From Methylophilaceae bacterium (lineage in GTDB: Bacteria > Pseudomonadota > Gammaproteobacteria > Burkholderiales > Methylophilaceae), in assembly GCA_016778465.1 (NCBI GenBank), contig JADHPM010000008.1, forward strand, positions 1 to 64,000: a stretch of DNA of 64,000 nucleotides, given 5' to 3'. The notes beneath the pieces are model-generated. The model had not been told where the DNA came from. It saw only the letters and a list, made by a program, of their open reading frames with translations, and searched no databases. Shown here piece by piece: positions 40,996-51,560 of the stretch (its first letter is position 1; each line of letters begins with the position of its first letter). Both the position numbers and the translations under genes were made by a program.

Positions 40996-42143
40996 TATTC
41001 CATGTCTCCATAGGGCCAGTTTTGTCTTATGACTTGCAAGGGCAGTTGATTAAGAACATCAAGCGTAAAATCCATATCATCTTCTTTCAACGCACGAAGT
41101 GCATAAGCTCTAAGCAATGTTTGGAGCGCTTTACCAAACATCGGTGGATCTAACATCTCTCCATCAAATTTTATAGCGCCCCCGAGGAGAGCATCTGCCG
41201 CAATTGCCGCTTTCAAAATTCGAATTTTCAAACTTATATCTGTAGGTGAGGGAGTGTAGGCGACCTTACATAAATGAATATGACCTGGATGTATAACTTG
41301 TTTTCCTGTTAATCCCAGCTCTCGCTCCCTGACAGCATGTTTATAAACAATTCTTGCTTCATCATCACCATGCAAATCGAGCCATCTCCTTACGTCATGC
41401 GGCTCCAAGAAATTACTCGGCATTGCACCTTGACCGATAAGCGTCTCAACGCCCCCTATTACCCCCTTTCCAGAAATTCTCGCCTCGAACATAAGTTGAT
41501 TTAGAAAAAAGTTGAGCTCATCTAGCCAGCCAATGGGAGTAATATTAATTCCCATCGCTTTTGAAAAATCATGGATACCAAAAACAACATGCCTAACCGT
41601 TGGAAAAGCCATTAAGTCTGGAGATATTTTTAATGATTTCGGATGCTCAATGATTGGCTGTATGGTAATGCTTTGATTTAATCTATCCAATTCATTAGAC
41701 AAGTCCCTGATTTCAGCTGACCCATAAACCTCACCAGCTTTTGATAACATTACAACATCTATGCATTCTGGTAATTTTTTAATGAGCTTCATGTCCTTCA
41801 TGTACTCTTCTGTTCTGAAAGAGTTAACACGAATTGCAATTGTGATATCAGGTCTTGCATCACGAAGAGCAGGTAATTCATTCTCTAATAATTTTCGACT
41901 TAAATCCTTTTGCCGGCAACCATCCTCTAAGTCAAAAACTAAAGTATGCGCTTCTGTGGTGTGAGCATGTTTTTTCATGCGTTTACTAGCAGCATCTAGT
42001 TCCTCATATATACCCATGGAGGGTGAGTATTTAATAGGTGGATAATAAAGTTGAATTCCTGGCCATATTCCACCCAAAACTTCATAATTTAATTTTTTAA
42101 TGTTTGATTTTGGATCCTGTTTTGTAGTTTTAGATTGCACCAC
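40995..42143 (-). CDS. CitE-like HpcH/HpaI aldolase/lyase family protein (malyl-/citramalyl-CoA lyase-like)
   Basis: 382 aa; LVFDLEDGC, IAIRVNSFRTEEY, TIQPIIEHPKSL, GKQVIHPGHI. Confidence 0.82.
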   Translation of the reverse strand: MVQSKTTKQDPKSNIKKLNYEVLGGIWPGIQLYYPPIKYSPSMGIYEELDAASKRMKKHAHTTEAHTLVFDLEDGCRQKDLSRKLLENELPALRDARPDITIAIRVNSFRTEEYMKDMKLIKKLPECIDVVMLSKAGEVYGSAEIRDLSNELDRLNQSITIQPIIEHPKSLKISPDLMAFPTVRHVVFGIHDFSKAMGINITPIGWLDELNFFLNQLMFEARISGKGVIGGVETLIGQGAMPSNFLEPHDVRRWLDLHGDDEARIVYKHAVRERELGLTGKQVIHPGHIHLCKVAYTPSPTDISLKIRILKAAIAADALLGGAIKFDGEMLDPPMFGKALQTLLRAYALRALKEDDMDFTLDVLNQLPLQVIRQNWPYGDME

Positions 42144-42378
42144 CTAGCTCCCTATTATTCTTAATTAAACCAATCAAATAATTAAATTTTGTATTTGATT
42201 CAAATTGGTGAATCATCTGCCATAGCTCATCATCCTCAAGCTCAAGCATCTCAAGAAAAAGAGTTTTATTCTTATGACTCAATTCGGGTAAATTTTTTTT
42301 ACAAAATTTATCAAAAATCAGATCAAGCTCCAGTTTCCCTCTGCGGCTGCGATAAGTTATTAAATCCTCGAGGTTCAC
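42130..42378 (-). CDS. sdhE: Succinate dehydrogenase assembly factor 2 (SdhE)
   Basis: 82 aa; RSRRGKLELDLIFDKF; directly downstream of sdhB. Confidence 0.92.
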   Translation of the reverse strand: MNLEDLITYRSRRGKLELDLIFDKFCKKNLPELSHKNKTLFLEMLELEDDELWQMIHQFESNTKFNYLIGLIKNNRELGGAI

Positions 42379-43121
42379 TTTTCCCCACCCTTAATTTCAA
42401 ATATTTTTTTTAAAGATTTCATATGCGGTTTTTTATCTTTTATTTGAAGTTGCTTTATAGTTGCAATGGCTTTCGATGGACTCAGTCCCTTGGGACAAAC
42501 GTCTGCACAATTCATTATGTTATGGCAGCGATACAATCGATCTGGGTCATCCAAATTTTCAAGTCGCTCCGCTTTGGCCTGGTCTCTAGAATCCGCTAAG
42601 AATCGATAAGCTTGTAATAACCCAGCTGGCCCAACAAACTTATCAGGCTTCCACCAAAAAGACGGGCAAGCAGTTGTGCATGCGCCACATAAAATACATT
42701 CGTACAGGCCATCTAATTTTTTTCTATCTTCTGGTGTTTGCAGTCTTTCTTTCTCTGGTAATGGATCATGATTTATCAAATAAGGCTTAATAGAGTGGTA
42801 ATGGTCAAAAAATTGATCCATATCTACCACTAAGTCCCTTATAACAGGAAGTCCAGGGACAGGTCTAATCTTTATGGGCTGTTTTAATTCATCAATCTTA
42901 GTAATGCATGCAAGACCATTCTTTCCATTTATATTCATTGCGTCTGATCCGCAAACCCCCTCACGGCATGACATCCGCATTGATAGGGAATCATCCTCGG
43001 CTTTTACCTTTATTAAAAGGTCAAGCAACATAATGTCAGTAGGGCTTCTTTCAACCCTATACTCTTGCATGTATGGTTTTATGTCTTGCTCAGGATTAAA
43101 GCGGTATATCAAAATCTTCAT
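42375..43121 (-). CDS. sdhB: Succinate dehydrogenase iron-sulfur subunit
   Basis: 248 aa; CREGVCGSDAMNING, CILCGACTTACPS, CHNIMNCADVCPKGL. Confidence 0.97.
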   Translation of the reverse strand: MKILIYRFNPEQDIKPYMQEYRVERSPTDIMLLDLLIKVKAEDDSLSMRMSCREGVCGSDAMNINGKNGLACITKIDELKQPIKIRPVPGLPVIRDLVVDMDQFFDHYHSIKPYLINHDPLPEKERLQTPEDRKKLDGLYECILCGACTTACPSFWWKPDKFVGPAGLLQAYRFLADSRDQAKAERLENLDDPDRLYRCHNIMNCADVCPKGLSPSKAIATIKQLQIKDKKPHMKSLKKIFEIKGGEK

Positions 43122-43124
43122 AGA

Positions 43125-44873
43125 CTAATAGACCCTCTCTTTCAATGGAAAACTCGCAACAGTTAATGGCTTAAGATTCACTGGACGGTAACTTATATTC
43201 CGTTCGCTAGGATTGTAGAGGGAGTGCTTCAACCATGATTCGTCATCTCTATTTGGAAAATCTGCTCTTGCATGGGCTCCACGACTCTCTTTACGGGTCA
43301 TTGCAGCTGTGATGGTAGCAACTGCCACATGAACAAGATTTTGTAATTCAAGTGCCTCAACTCTTGCTGTATTAAATATTTTTGAATTATCTTGAATTGA
43401 TAAACTATCCGCTCTTTTTTCAATAGTCAGGATTTTTTTATACCCCGCCTCAAGAAGCTCAGGAAAGCGAAAGACGCCACAATGTTCTTGCATAGCATTT
43501 CTCAGTTCATTACCCAGCGCTCTTGCAGTCTCTCCATTCTGATTTGATTCAAGCTTTTCTAGTCTCTGTAAAGTTTCCTGCCCAACGTTGTCAGGTAATT
43601 TTTTAATTTTATTTTTGGAAGTTTTTTCTAAAATGTTAAGTCCTGCTGCTCGCCCAAAAACGATTAAGTCGAGTAGGGAATTTGATCCAAGTCGATTAGC
43701 GCCATGCACTGAGACACATGCACATTCGCCTACAGCATAGAGTCCTGTAATAACATTGTTTTTAATGGAGTCTCGCACCTGACCATTAAGATTGGTTGGT
43801 ATGCCACCCATCATGTAATGAACTGTTGGAACAACGGGTATAGGATCAATAACAGGGTCTACATTGGCAAATTTAATTGAAGTTTCTCGAATACCAGGCA
43901 ACTTCTCGTTAATGAGTGCCTCGCCTAAGTGAGAAAGAGTGAGATAAACGCCGTCTTTGTTAGGGCCAATACCCCTTCCCTCTTTAACCTCGGTGGCAAT
44001 GGCTCTAGAAACAACATCTCGGCTAGCCAGATCTTTAGCCTTTGGGGCATATTTTTCCATAAAACGCTCGCCATTTGAGTTAATAAGATAGCCACCTTCC
44101 CCACGAACACCCTCAGTGATGAGTACACCAGCATTTAAAATGCCTGTTGGATGGAACTGCCAAAACTCCATGTCCTCCAGCGGAATATTAGCCCTTGCAG
44201 CCATTCCTAATCCATCACCTGTATTAATATATGCGTTTGTACTTGCTTGAAAAATTCTACCAGCCCCACCGGTTGCCAAAACAGTATTTTTGGCATGGAA
44301 GATTGCTACATCCCCAGTCTTTAATTCGAGCGCAATAACACCCAACACATCGCCATCTATATCCCTAATGAGATCCAAGCAAATCCACTCAATAAAAAAT
44401 TGTGTCTTTAATTCAACGTTCTTTTGATACAACGTATGTAACATCGCATGACCTGTTCTGTCGGCCACTGCGCATGTTCTAGATATTGATGCCTCTCCAA
44501 AGTTTTTTGTCATTCCGCCAAATGGTCTTTGGTAGATTCGGCCATCATCATTTCTGTCAAAAGGCATACCGATATGCTCAAGTTCATATATAGCATCTGC
44601 TGCATGTTTGCACATATATTCAATTGCATCTTGATCACCCAAATAATCAGAACCTTTTATTGTGTCAAACATATGCCACAACCATTTGTCCTCTGAGACA
44701 TTTGCCAATGCTGCTGCAATTCCACCTTGAGCGGCTACGGTATGTGATCGAGTTGGAAAGACTTTTGACATCACAGCCACGTTTTGTCCTGCTTGAGAAA
44801 GTTGCATAGCCGTTCTTAATCCTGCACCACCACCACCAACGATTAGCGAATCAAATTCAAAACGTTTAAACAT
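43125..44873 (-). CDS. sdhA: Succinate dehydrogenase flavoprotein subunit
   Basis: 582 aa; [46 protein letters not shown]. Confidence 0.97.
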   Translation of the reverse strand: MFKRFEFDSLIVGGGGAGLRTAMQLSQAGQNVAVMSKVFPTRSHTVAAQGGIAAALANVSEDKWLWHMFDTIKGSDYLGDQDAIEYMCKHAADAIYELEHIGMPFDRNDDGRIYQRPFGGMTKNFGEASISRTCAVADRTGHAMLHTLYQKNVELKTQFFIEWICLDLIRDIDGDVLGVIALELKTGDVAIFHAKNTVLATGGAGRIFQASTNAYINTGDGLGMAARANIPLEDMEFWQFHPTGILNAGVLITEGVRGEGGYLINSNGERFMEKYAPKAKDLASRDVVSRAIATEVKEGRGIGPNKDGVYLTLSHLGEALINEKLPGIRETSIKFANVDPVIDPIPVVPTVHYMMGGIPTNLNGQVRDSIKNNVITGLYAVGECACVSVHGANRLGSNSLLDLIVFGRAAGLNILEKTSKNKIKKLPDNVGQETLQRLEKLESNQNGETARALGNELRNAMQEHCGVFRFPELLEAGYKKILTIEKRADSLSIQDNSKIFNTARVEALELQNLVHVAVATITAAMTRKESRGAHARADFPNRDDESWLKHSLYNPSERNISYRPVNLKPLTVASFPLKERVY

Positions 44874-45219
44874 ATTCTCGCCCCATCAAGCAGTATGACA
44901 AATAAATGATTTGAATTATTGCAAGCATTAAGAGTGCGCAATTAATGAGGCCTCGAAAAAAAACAGGCTTGATATAATCATCAGTTACGTGCTGAACACC
45001 AATCCATGCATGAATAATCATTAGCAAGAAAAATGCAGTCGTATTGATTCGCATCCAAAGGGGTGACATTAAATGATTCCAAGTAGAATAATTAAAAGGT
45101 TCTGTGGTCAAATAAAAACCAATTATTGCAAAATAAAAAATCATAAAAAAGGCTGTGAAGCGCTGATAAAGCCATTGCGTCATACCTCCAAATGGATTTT
45201 TTAATGTAACTCTTTTCAT
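44866..45219 (-). CDS. sdhD: Succinate dehydrogenase membrane anchor subunit
   Basis: 117 aa, three TM segments; [29 protein letters not shown]. Confidence 0.9.
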   Translation of the reverse strand: MKRVTLKNPFGGMTQWLYQRFTAFFMIFYFAIIGFYLTTEPFNYSTWNHLMSPLWMRINTTAFFLLMIIHAWIGVQHVTDDYIKPVFFRGLINCALLMLAIIQIIYLSYCLMGREYV

Positions 45220-45584
45220 AGATAGAAGACTAAAAAGGTAATAAAAAAACTTATCAATAAAACCGTTTTACTGGTAAATCTTGCAACAATTAGATCATTA
45301 CCCACTTGCATATCCAATAATATGTGCCTGATGCCTGCAATAAGATGATGGCAAATGCCCCACACTAAAATTACTAACAGTATTTTAATGGGCAATGATG
45401 AAGCAATCGTCATAAGGAAATTAAAATGAGCTTGTGATTCGAGTGAGTAGCAAAAGGCGTAAGTAACTAGAGGCATTAATAAATAAATAATCACCCCACT
45501 CATCCGATGTAAAATTGATACCACCGCAGGCAATGGGAAACGCATAGTCAGTATATTCAGATTCTTAGTCTGCCTCTTAATCAT
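45216..45584 (-). CDS. sdhC: Succinate dehydrogenase cytochrome b556 subunit
   Basis: 122 aa; SILHRMSGVIIYL, HHLIAGIRHILLD. Confidence 0.93.
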   Translation of the reverse strand: MIKRQTKNLNILTMRFPLPAVVSILHRMSGVIIYLLMPLVTYAFCYSLESQAHFNFLMTIASSLPIKILLVILVWGICHHLIAGIRHILLDMQVGNDLIVARFTSKTVLLISFFITFLVFYL

Positions 45585-45587
45585 ACT

Positions 45588-46775
45588 TTACGCAGCCTCT
45601 TTCACAGCATTTGCCACCCAATCAATTAATCTTGGGTCAAAAGGTTTTGGGATGAAGTAATCGCGTCCAAATGATAATTTAGTTAAATGGTAAGCGTCTA
45701 AGACTTCTTGAGGCACAGGCTCTTTTGCTAAATTAGCTAGTGCATTTGCTGCAGCAATTAACATATCATCGGTGATTGACTTTGCTTTTGCGTCTAACGC
45801 CCCTCGAAATAAAAAAGGAAATCCAAGGACATTATTTACTTGGTTGGGAAAATCAGACCGCCCTGTTGCCATTAAAATATCTGACCGAATCTTATGCGCA
45901 TCACAGGGTAAAATTTCAGGATCAGGGTTTGCTAAAGCAAAAATGATTGGGCTCGCTGACATACTTTCGAGATGGTTTTTTTGAATAAGATTGGCGCCCG
46001 AAACACCAATAAAAACATCTGAATTTTTCATGGCATCATCTAAAGTAACACATGTAGTATCTACAGCAAGATCTTGATTGTATTTATTTAAATCTTTTCT
46101 ATTTTTAGATAAAACTCCCTTTCTATCAACTAAGATAATGTTATTTGCCCCCATTTTTTTTAATAGGCGTGCACAAGAGCAGCCAGCTGCGCCTGCCCCC
46201 AAAAAAACAATTTTTGCACTAGTAATTGATTTTTTTTGAATTTCGAGGGCATTAAGCAAACCAGCAGCAACGATCACTGCCGTTCCGTGTTGATCATCAT
46301 GAAAAACTGGTATGTCTAATCTTCGCTTAAGCTCCTCTTCAATATAAAAACAATGTGGCGCAGCAATGTCCTCTAAATTAATACCTCCAAATGTTGGCGA
46401 AATATTTACAACCGTTTGAATAAATTGATCTGGATCATCACAGTTAATTTCAATGTCGTATACATCAATATCCGCAAACTTTTTAAAAAGAACACCCTTA
46501 CCTTCCATTACCGGCTTGCCGGCCAATGCACCCACATTGCCTAAACCAAGAACTGCCGTTCCATCCGTAATGACAGCAACTAAATTGCCCTTATTGGTGT
46601 AGCGATACGCATTACTAGGATCTTTCGCAATCTCTTTTACTGGTGCTGCGACTCCGGGCGTGTATGCAAGCGCAAGATCCTCTGCGGATTCGCAAATTTT
46701 TGATGACTCCACTCTAAGCTTTCCTGGCACAGGAAGCTCATGATAATCCAAGGCTATTTTATCGTTATTGGTCAC
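45588..46775 (-). CDS. NAD(P)-dependent malic enzyme (short form, no phosphotransacetylase domain)
   Basis: 395 aa; [50 protein letters not shown]. Confidence 0.92.
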   Translation of the reverse strand: MTNNDKIALDYHELPVPGKLRVESSKICESAEDLALAYTPGVAAPVKEIAKDPSNAYRYTNKGNLVAVITDGTAVLGLGNVGALAGKPVMEGKGVLFKKFADIDVYDIEINCDDPDQFIQTVVNISPTFGGINLEDIAAPHCFYIEEELKRRLDIPVFHDDQHGTAVIVAAGLLNALEIQKKSITSAKIVFLGAGAAGCSCARLLKKMGANNIILVDRKGVLSKNRKDLNKYNQDLAVDTTCVTLDDAMKNSDVFIGVSGANLIQKNHLESMSASPIIFALANPDPEILPCDAHKIRSDILMATGRSDFPNQVNNVLGFPFLFRGALDAKAKSITDDMLIAAANALANLAKEPVPQEVLDAYHLTKLSFGRDYFIPKPFDPRLIDWVANAVKEAA

Positions 46776-46783
46776 TTTTTTTC

Positions 46784-47497
46784 CTAATCTAATTCGGCTC
46801 TATAATAGTGATTATCGGTAATGCATAAGCCCAGGCGCCATTCAATTGGCTGATCATCATAGGTGAACGATACTCGCTCAACGCTAAGTAGAGGCGACTG
46901 CTCCTTAACACCCAGTAAAGATGCCGCCTCATAATTGGCTGACACTGCTTTAATCTTTTCATCAGCATGCAGCATACGGATACCAAAATCGGTTTCATAC
47001 ATACGATACATAGAACCTTTTTTCTCAACAACACGCTCTACTGTCAACCCTCTAAAGGATGCTGCTGGAATTTTAATAACATCAAGAATTAAAGGCTTAT
47101 CATTAAAGGTTAGGACTCGCTTTAATGAGATAACGGTAGCTGCTGAGTTGATATTTAAAGTTTTCGCCAATTGATTACTAGCCTTCTCCTTCGAAAAAGA
47201 TACGAGTTGATTGTCAAGCTTCTCCTTAATCCCCATGCTCGAGGTCAGTCTTAAAAAACGCAGCTGTACGTTTTCTTCATTATGGGTAGCAACAAAGGTG
47301 CCTTTACCTTGCCTACGAATTAAAATGCTTTCGGCAGTTAACTCATCAATTGCTTTCCGGACTGTTCCTTGACTGACGTCATAAATATGGGCCAGCTCAA
47401 TCTCGCTTGGTATCACCTGACCAGGAGTCCACTCACCGCGGACAAGGCTCTCAGTGATTCTTTTTTTTACTTGTGCATATAAGGGTTTCATATACAT
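46784..47497 (-). CDS. GntR family (HutC-type, UTRA domain) transcriptional regulator
   Basis: 237 aa; wHTH GEWTPGQVIPSEIELAHIYDVSQGTVRKAIDELTAESILIRRQGKGTFVA plus ligand-binding C-terminus. Confidence 0.92.
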   Translation of the reverse strand: MYMKPLYAQVKKRITESLVRGEWTPGQVIPSEIELAHIYDVSQGTVRKAIDELTAESILIRRQGKGTFVATHNEENVQLRFLRLTSSMGIKEKLDNQLVSFSKEKASNQLAKTLNINSAATVISLKRVLTFNDKPLILDVIKIPAASFRGLTVERVVEKKGSMYRMYETDFGIRMLHADEKIKAVSANYEAASLLGVKEQSPLLSVERVSFTYDDQPIEWRLGLCITDNHYYRAELD

Positions 47498-47522
47498 TTT
47501 CCATTTAAAATATTCTTATATA

Positions 47523-47538
47523 TCTTATATAAGAGTTA
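47523..47538. promoter_or_regulatory. Operator-like site 1 (TCTTATATAAGAGTTA), proximal to the GntR gene
   Basis: 12-bp perfect palindrome TCTTATATAAGA 26 bp upstream of the regulator start; identical 16-mer recurs at 47646. Confidence 0.7.
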
Positions 47539-47645
47539 CAAATTAATCAACTACTTTTTTTAAAAAATTAATATTGCTAATAAAATACATAAATTATTGT
47601 TTTTAAACATAATTTTATATTTTTATTATGTTTTGACTTTTTAAG

Positions 47646-47661
47646 TCTTATATAAGAGTTA
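47646..47661. promoter_or_regulatory. Operator-like site 2 (TCTTATATAAGAGTTA), proximal to the prp-arm promoter
   Basis: Same 16-mer as at 47523; lies just upstream of the -35 element at 47671. Confidence 0.7.
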
Positions 47662-47670
47662 AAAATTTTA

Positions 47671-47699
47671 TTGACATATATTTAACAAATGCCTAGAAT
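47671..47699 (+). promoter_or_regulatory. Near-consensus sigma70 promoter for the 47730-54185 operon
   Basis: TTGACA (47671-47676), 17-bp spacer, TAGAAT (47694-47699). Confidence 0.75.
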
Positions 47700-47729
47700 C
47701 TCAGTTAACTTAAATTTCATAAATTTATT

Positions 47730-48605
47730 ATGTCAAACTACTTTCGACCACGACGCTCAATGCTTTATGTTCCAGGGTGCAATAGGCGTTATCTGGAAAA
47801 GGCTAAAACGCTTCGTGTGGATTCGGTAATCCTTGACCTTGGCGACCCTATTCTTATTGACGCCAAAGACGAGTCGAGGAATAATGTTGTCGATTTTCTT
47901 GAGCAGAACGCCTATGGGAAGAGAGAGGTGGTGGTTCGTGTGAATGACTTCGATTCACCGTGGGGGACGAATGACATCAAGGCGGTAGCAAAGTTAAATG
48001 CCGACGCTATTCTTTTTCCAAATATTGAATCCAGGGATGATGTCTTGATTGCCATTGATACGCTAGATAAAGCAGGAGGTAAAGACACACCTGTGATGGT
48101 TATGATCGAAAGTCCTAAGGCCGTCCTGCATGCCGAGGAAATTGCAAGCGCCTCAGAGCGTATTGCCTGTATGATCTTAGCAACTTCCGATCTCATTTCG
48201 CAATTGCATGCCAGGACCACTCAAAGTCGAATCGCCGTATTGCATAGCCTTTCTGTAGTCATTTTAGCCGCAAGAGCCTATGGATTAGGTGTGGTGGATG
48301 GCATCCATAGCAACCTCAAGGATACTGACGCATTTGAGTATGCCTGCCGTATTGGCAGGGATATGGGTTTTGATGGAAAATCACTGGTCCATCCAGATCA
48401 ATTACCCTATGCCAATGATGCTTACACACCAAAATTCAGTGAGGTTAGAAATGCGCGAGAAATCATAACTGCTCTTGCGAAAGCAAATGCGTCAGGTCGC
48501 GGCACGGTGGTTGTAAACGATCGCCTGGTCGAGCATCATCATGTGAATGCTGCTAAACGACTGCTGGATCTTTTTGAAATGATTGAGGAACTTGATCATG
48601 ACTAA
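47730..48605 (+). CDS. CoA ester lyase (HpcH/HpaI aldolase/citrate lyase beta family), CitE-like #2
   Basis: 291 aa; RPRRSMLYVPGCNRRYLEKA, VDSVILDLGDP, REVVVRVNDFDSPWGTND, DGKSLVHPDQLP. Confidence 0.9.
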   Translation: MSNYFRPRRSMLYVPGCNRRYLEKAKTLRVDSVILDLGDPILIDAKDESRNNVVDFLEQNAYGKREVVVRVNDFDSPWGTNDIKAVAKLNADAILFPNIESRDDVLIAIDTLDKAGGKDTPVMVMIESPKAVLHAEEIASASERIACMILATSDLISQLHARTTQSRIAVLHSLSVVILAARAYGLGVVDGIHSNLKDTDAFEYACRIGRDMGFDGKSLVHPDQLPYANDAYTPKFSEVRNAREIITALAKANASGRGTVVVNDRLVEHHHVNAAKRLLDLFEMIEELDHD

Positions 48606-49662
48606 CCCAAATGGCAATTTTTTAGAGGACTTCAGTTTTGGTCAAAAAATCGATCATGCTTTACCCAGAACCATCACCGAGGGTGACTCCTCCCTTTACC
48701 TTGGGCTGACAGGCGATCGCTTTCCCCTCTTTTGTGCAGAAACCTTTGCAAAAGGTTTAGGGTATCCCTCCGCACCCGTAAACGATTATCTTTTATTTCA
48801 TACCGCCTTTGGCCGCACGGTCCATGACATATCATTAAATGCGGTTGCAAATTTGGGTTATGCAGAGGTTAATTTTCATTATCCCGTTTGGGCAGGAGAT
48901 ACCATAATCAGTCAATCTGAAGTCATAGGGATTAAAGAAAACTCCAATAAATCTACAGGCATTGTTTATGTTTATTCCGCCAGCTTCAATCAAAATAATG
49001 AAAAGGTGTTGAGTTGGAAACGTTGGGTAATGGTTCCAAAAAGGGATAAAGGTGCCAAAATTAGCCAAGCTGTGCCCAAAAATATTGCTAAAGAAGTTGT
49101 GATTGATCAAATGCATATTCCAAATTTTTTAAAAACAAAAGCTTTCAACTTCAAGGCCACAGGGTCGTCTCAAACCTGGGAAGATTATCTCGTCGGGGAT
49201 GAAATTAACCACACGAGAGGTTTGACTGTTGACGAGTCTACGCACACGCTTGCAACACATCTATACCAAAATGATGCGAAGCTTCACTTTAATGCGCATC
49301 AAATGAAAGATACACCCTTTAAAAAAAGACTCGTTTATGGCGGGCACATAATCTCTATATGTCGTGCGATAAGTTTTGATGGCTTAGAAAATAGTATATT
49401 TACGACCGCCATACACGCTGGTACCCACTGCAATCCAACCTTTGCTGGTGACACAATTTATGCAAAAACAATTGTGGTGGCTAAAGAAAAATTTGCTGAT
49501 AGGAATGATATCGGTGTACTTAAACTTAAGATGATAGGTCTAAAAAATAAACAACCGGACACATTACACTCAATTTTTCAAAATGGAATTGAAAACAAGA
49601 TCTATGATCCAAACGTGGTTCTGGATCTTGATTACAGTGTTGTCCTCCCAACAGGAAGATAA
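48598..49662 (+). CDS. MaoC-family double hotdog hydratase (mesaconyl-CoA hydratase-like)
   Basis: MTNPNGNFLEDFSFGQKIDHALPRTITEGDSSLYLGLTGDRFPLFCAETFA; ~354 aa tandem hotdog; ATG at 48598 overlaps the upstream stop. Confidence 0.82.
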   Translation: MTNPNGNFLEDFSFGQKIDHALPRTITEGDSSLYLGLTGDRFPLFCAETFAKGLGYPSAPVNDYLLFHTAFGRTVHDISLNAVANLGYAEVNFHYPVWAGDTIISQSEVIGIKENSNKSTGIVYVYSASFNQNNEKVLSWKRWVMVPKRDKGAKISQAVPKNIAKEVVIDQMHIPNFLKTKAFNFKATGSSQTWEDYLVGDEINHTRGLTVDESTHTLATHLYQNDAKLHFNAHQMKDTPFKKRLVYGGHIISICRAISFDGLENSIFTTAIHAGTHCNPTFAGDTIYAKTIVVAKEKFADRNDIGVLKLKMIGLKNKQPDTLHSIFQNGIENKIYDPNVVLDLDYSVVLPTGR

Positions 49663-49663
49663 A

Positions 49664-50653
49664 ATGAAATTAATACATCCCAATGACGCACTTTTCCAGG
49701 GTGAAAAACCCTTCCCAGCAATACCTTGTTGCGAACATTTTGCTGGAAGTGAAAAACTAATCACTAAAGCCCTTAGCTTACAGGACGAATATGGTCCTAT
49801 CTTTGATATTACCTGTGACTGTGAGGATGGTGCTGCTGCTGGCCAAGAAAAAGATCATGCAGAAATGATCGTACGCGTGTTAGGTTCAGAGGCAAATAGA
49901 CACAAAATGGCTGGCGTTAGAATTCATGACTATTCCCATCCGTCATGGAAACAGGATGTTGAAATTATTCTTAGTGGAATTGGAAGCATTGTGTCATACC
50001 TCACTATCCCAAAATCAACGCAATTAAATCAGGTTAGTGAAATGGTAAGTTTCATCAAAAAAGCTGCCGAGAATCATGGTCTTAATCGAGAGATACCTAT
50101 TCATGTTCTCATTGAAACGCATGGTGCATTGAGAGATGTTCATGAAATTGCTACCCTCGATTGGGTTCAAGTGCTTGACTTTGGTTTAATGGATTTCGTC
50201 AGTGGTCACCATGGGGCTATTCCTGCCAGTGCGATGCGAAGTCCCAACCAATTTGAGCATAAATTACTCGCGAGAGCTAAAGCCGAAGTTGTAGCAGCAG
50301 CGATTGGTAATGGAATTGTTCCCGCACATAACGTTACCCTAGACTTGAAAAATTATGAGGTGACTTTTAACGATGCAAAGCGCGCAAAAAGTGAGTTTGG
50401 TTTTTTAAGGATGTGGAGCATCTATCCCACACAAATAAAAGCCATAGTTGATGCAATGAAGCCTGACTTTAGCGAAGTTGCGGACGGCTCACAAATCCTT
50501 ATCGAAGCGCAAAAAGCTAATTGGGGGCCAATACAATACAACGGCGAACTTCATGACCGGGCGACCTATCGCTATTTTTGGGAAATTTTACAAGTGGCTA
50601 AGTTATCAGGTATGAAATTACCCGTTGATGTTAATCAAGCTTTTTTTAATTAA
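49664..50653 (+). CDS. CitE-like HpcH/HpaI aldolase family protein #3
   Basis: ~329 aa from ATG 49664; [70 protein letters not shown]. Confidence 0.8.
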   Translation: MKLIHPNDALFQGEKPFPAIPCCEHFAGSEKLITKALSLQDEYGPIFDITCDCEDGAAAGQEKDHAEMIVRVLGSEANRHKMAGVRIHDYSHPSWKQDVEIILSGIGSIVSYLTIPKSTQLNQVSEMVSFIKKAAENHGLNREIPIHVLIETHGALRDVHEIATLDWVQVLDFGLMDFVSGHHGAIPASAMRSPNQFEHKLLARAKAEVVAAAIGNGIVPAHNVTLDLKNYEVTFNDAKRAKSEFGFLRMWSIYPTQIKAIVDAMKPDFSEVADGSQILIEAQKANWGPIQYNGELHDRATYRYFWEILQVAKLSGMKLPVDVNQAFFN

Positions 50654-50655
50654 AA

Positions 50656-51546
50656 ATGAATAATAATATGATGACTCCAGGCCTTCTTTTTAGAGAGGCT
50701 ATCAAGCAAGAACAACCTCTGCAGGTCATTGGCGCAATCAATGCCTACCATGCAAAATTGGCCGAGCGTTCAGGTTATAAGGCAATTTATCTCTCTGGTG
50801 GTGGTGTTGCTGCTGGCTCTTTAGGTTTACCTGACCTGGGTATCACCACCCTAGAAGACGTCTTGATTGATATCAACCGAATCACGGGTGCCTCATCATT
50901 GCCTTTACTTGTTGATATTGATACAGGCTTTGGTGGCGCCTTTAACATCGCTCGTACTATTCGTTCAGTAGAGAAAGCGGGTGCTGCTGCAGTGCACATT
51001 GAGGATCAGGTCCAAGCAAAACGCTGTGGACATCGTCCGAATAAGGCAATTGTATCAAAGGATGAAATGGTAGACCGAGTCAAGTGCGCAGTGGATGCAA
51101 AATACGATGCCAACTTTGTGGTCATGGCCCGTACCGACGCTCTTGCGGTCGAGGGACTACAATCTGCGATTGATCGTGCATGCGCTTGTGTAGAGGCTGG
51201 GGCGGATATGATCTTTCCTGAAGCAATTGATAGCCTGGAAACCTACCAAAAATTTACCGACGCTCTAGATGTGCCAATCCTTGCAAATATTACAGAATTC
51301 GGGACCACCCCCCTCTTTACGACTGAGGAATTGAAATCTGTTGGAATTGCTATTGCGCTTTATCCATTGAGCGCATTTCGCGCCATGAATAAAGCTGCTT
51401 TAGAGGTGTATCAGATAATCAAGAGAAATGGATCACAAAGGGAGTTGATTGATTTAATGCAGACACGTGAGGAGCTATACGATTTCCTCGATTACCATGA
51501 CTACGAAAAAAAACTAGACCAGCTCTTAAAAAAAGAAAAGAAATGA
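50656..51546 (+). CDS. prpB: 2-methylisocitrate lyase
   Basis: 296 aa; [41 protein letters not shown] signature. Confidence 0.95.
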   Translation: MNNNMMTPGLLFREAIKQEQPLQVIGAINAYHAKLAERSGYKAIYLSGGGVAAGSLGLPDLGITTLEDVLIDINRITGASSLPLLVDIDTGFGGAFNIARTIRSVEKAGAAAVHIEDQVQAKRCGHRPNKAIVSKDEMVDRVKCAVDAKYDANFVVMARTDALAVEGLQSAIDRACACVEAGADMIFPEAIDSLETYQKFTDALDVPILANITEFGTTPLFTTEELKSVGIAIALYPLSAFRAMNKAALEVYQIIKRNGSQRELIDLMQTREELYDFLDYHDYEKKLDQLLKKEKK

Positions 51547-51560
51547 TCAGGAGTTAGAGT

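Noticed and set aside
49583-49663. Upstream start for the third CitE-like protein
   Set aside because: The N-terminal extension reads the out-of-frame end of the MaoC gene; ATG at 49664 fits the family N-terminus.
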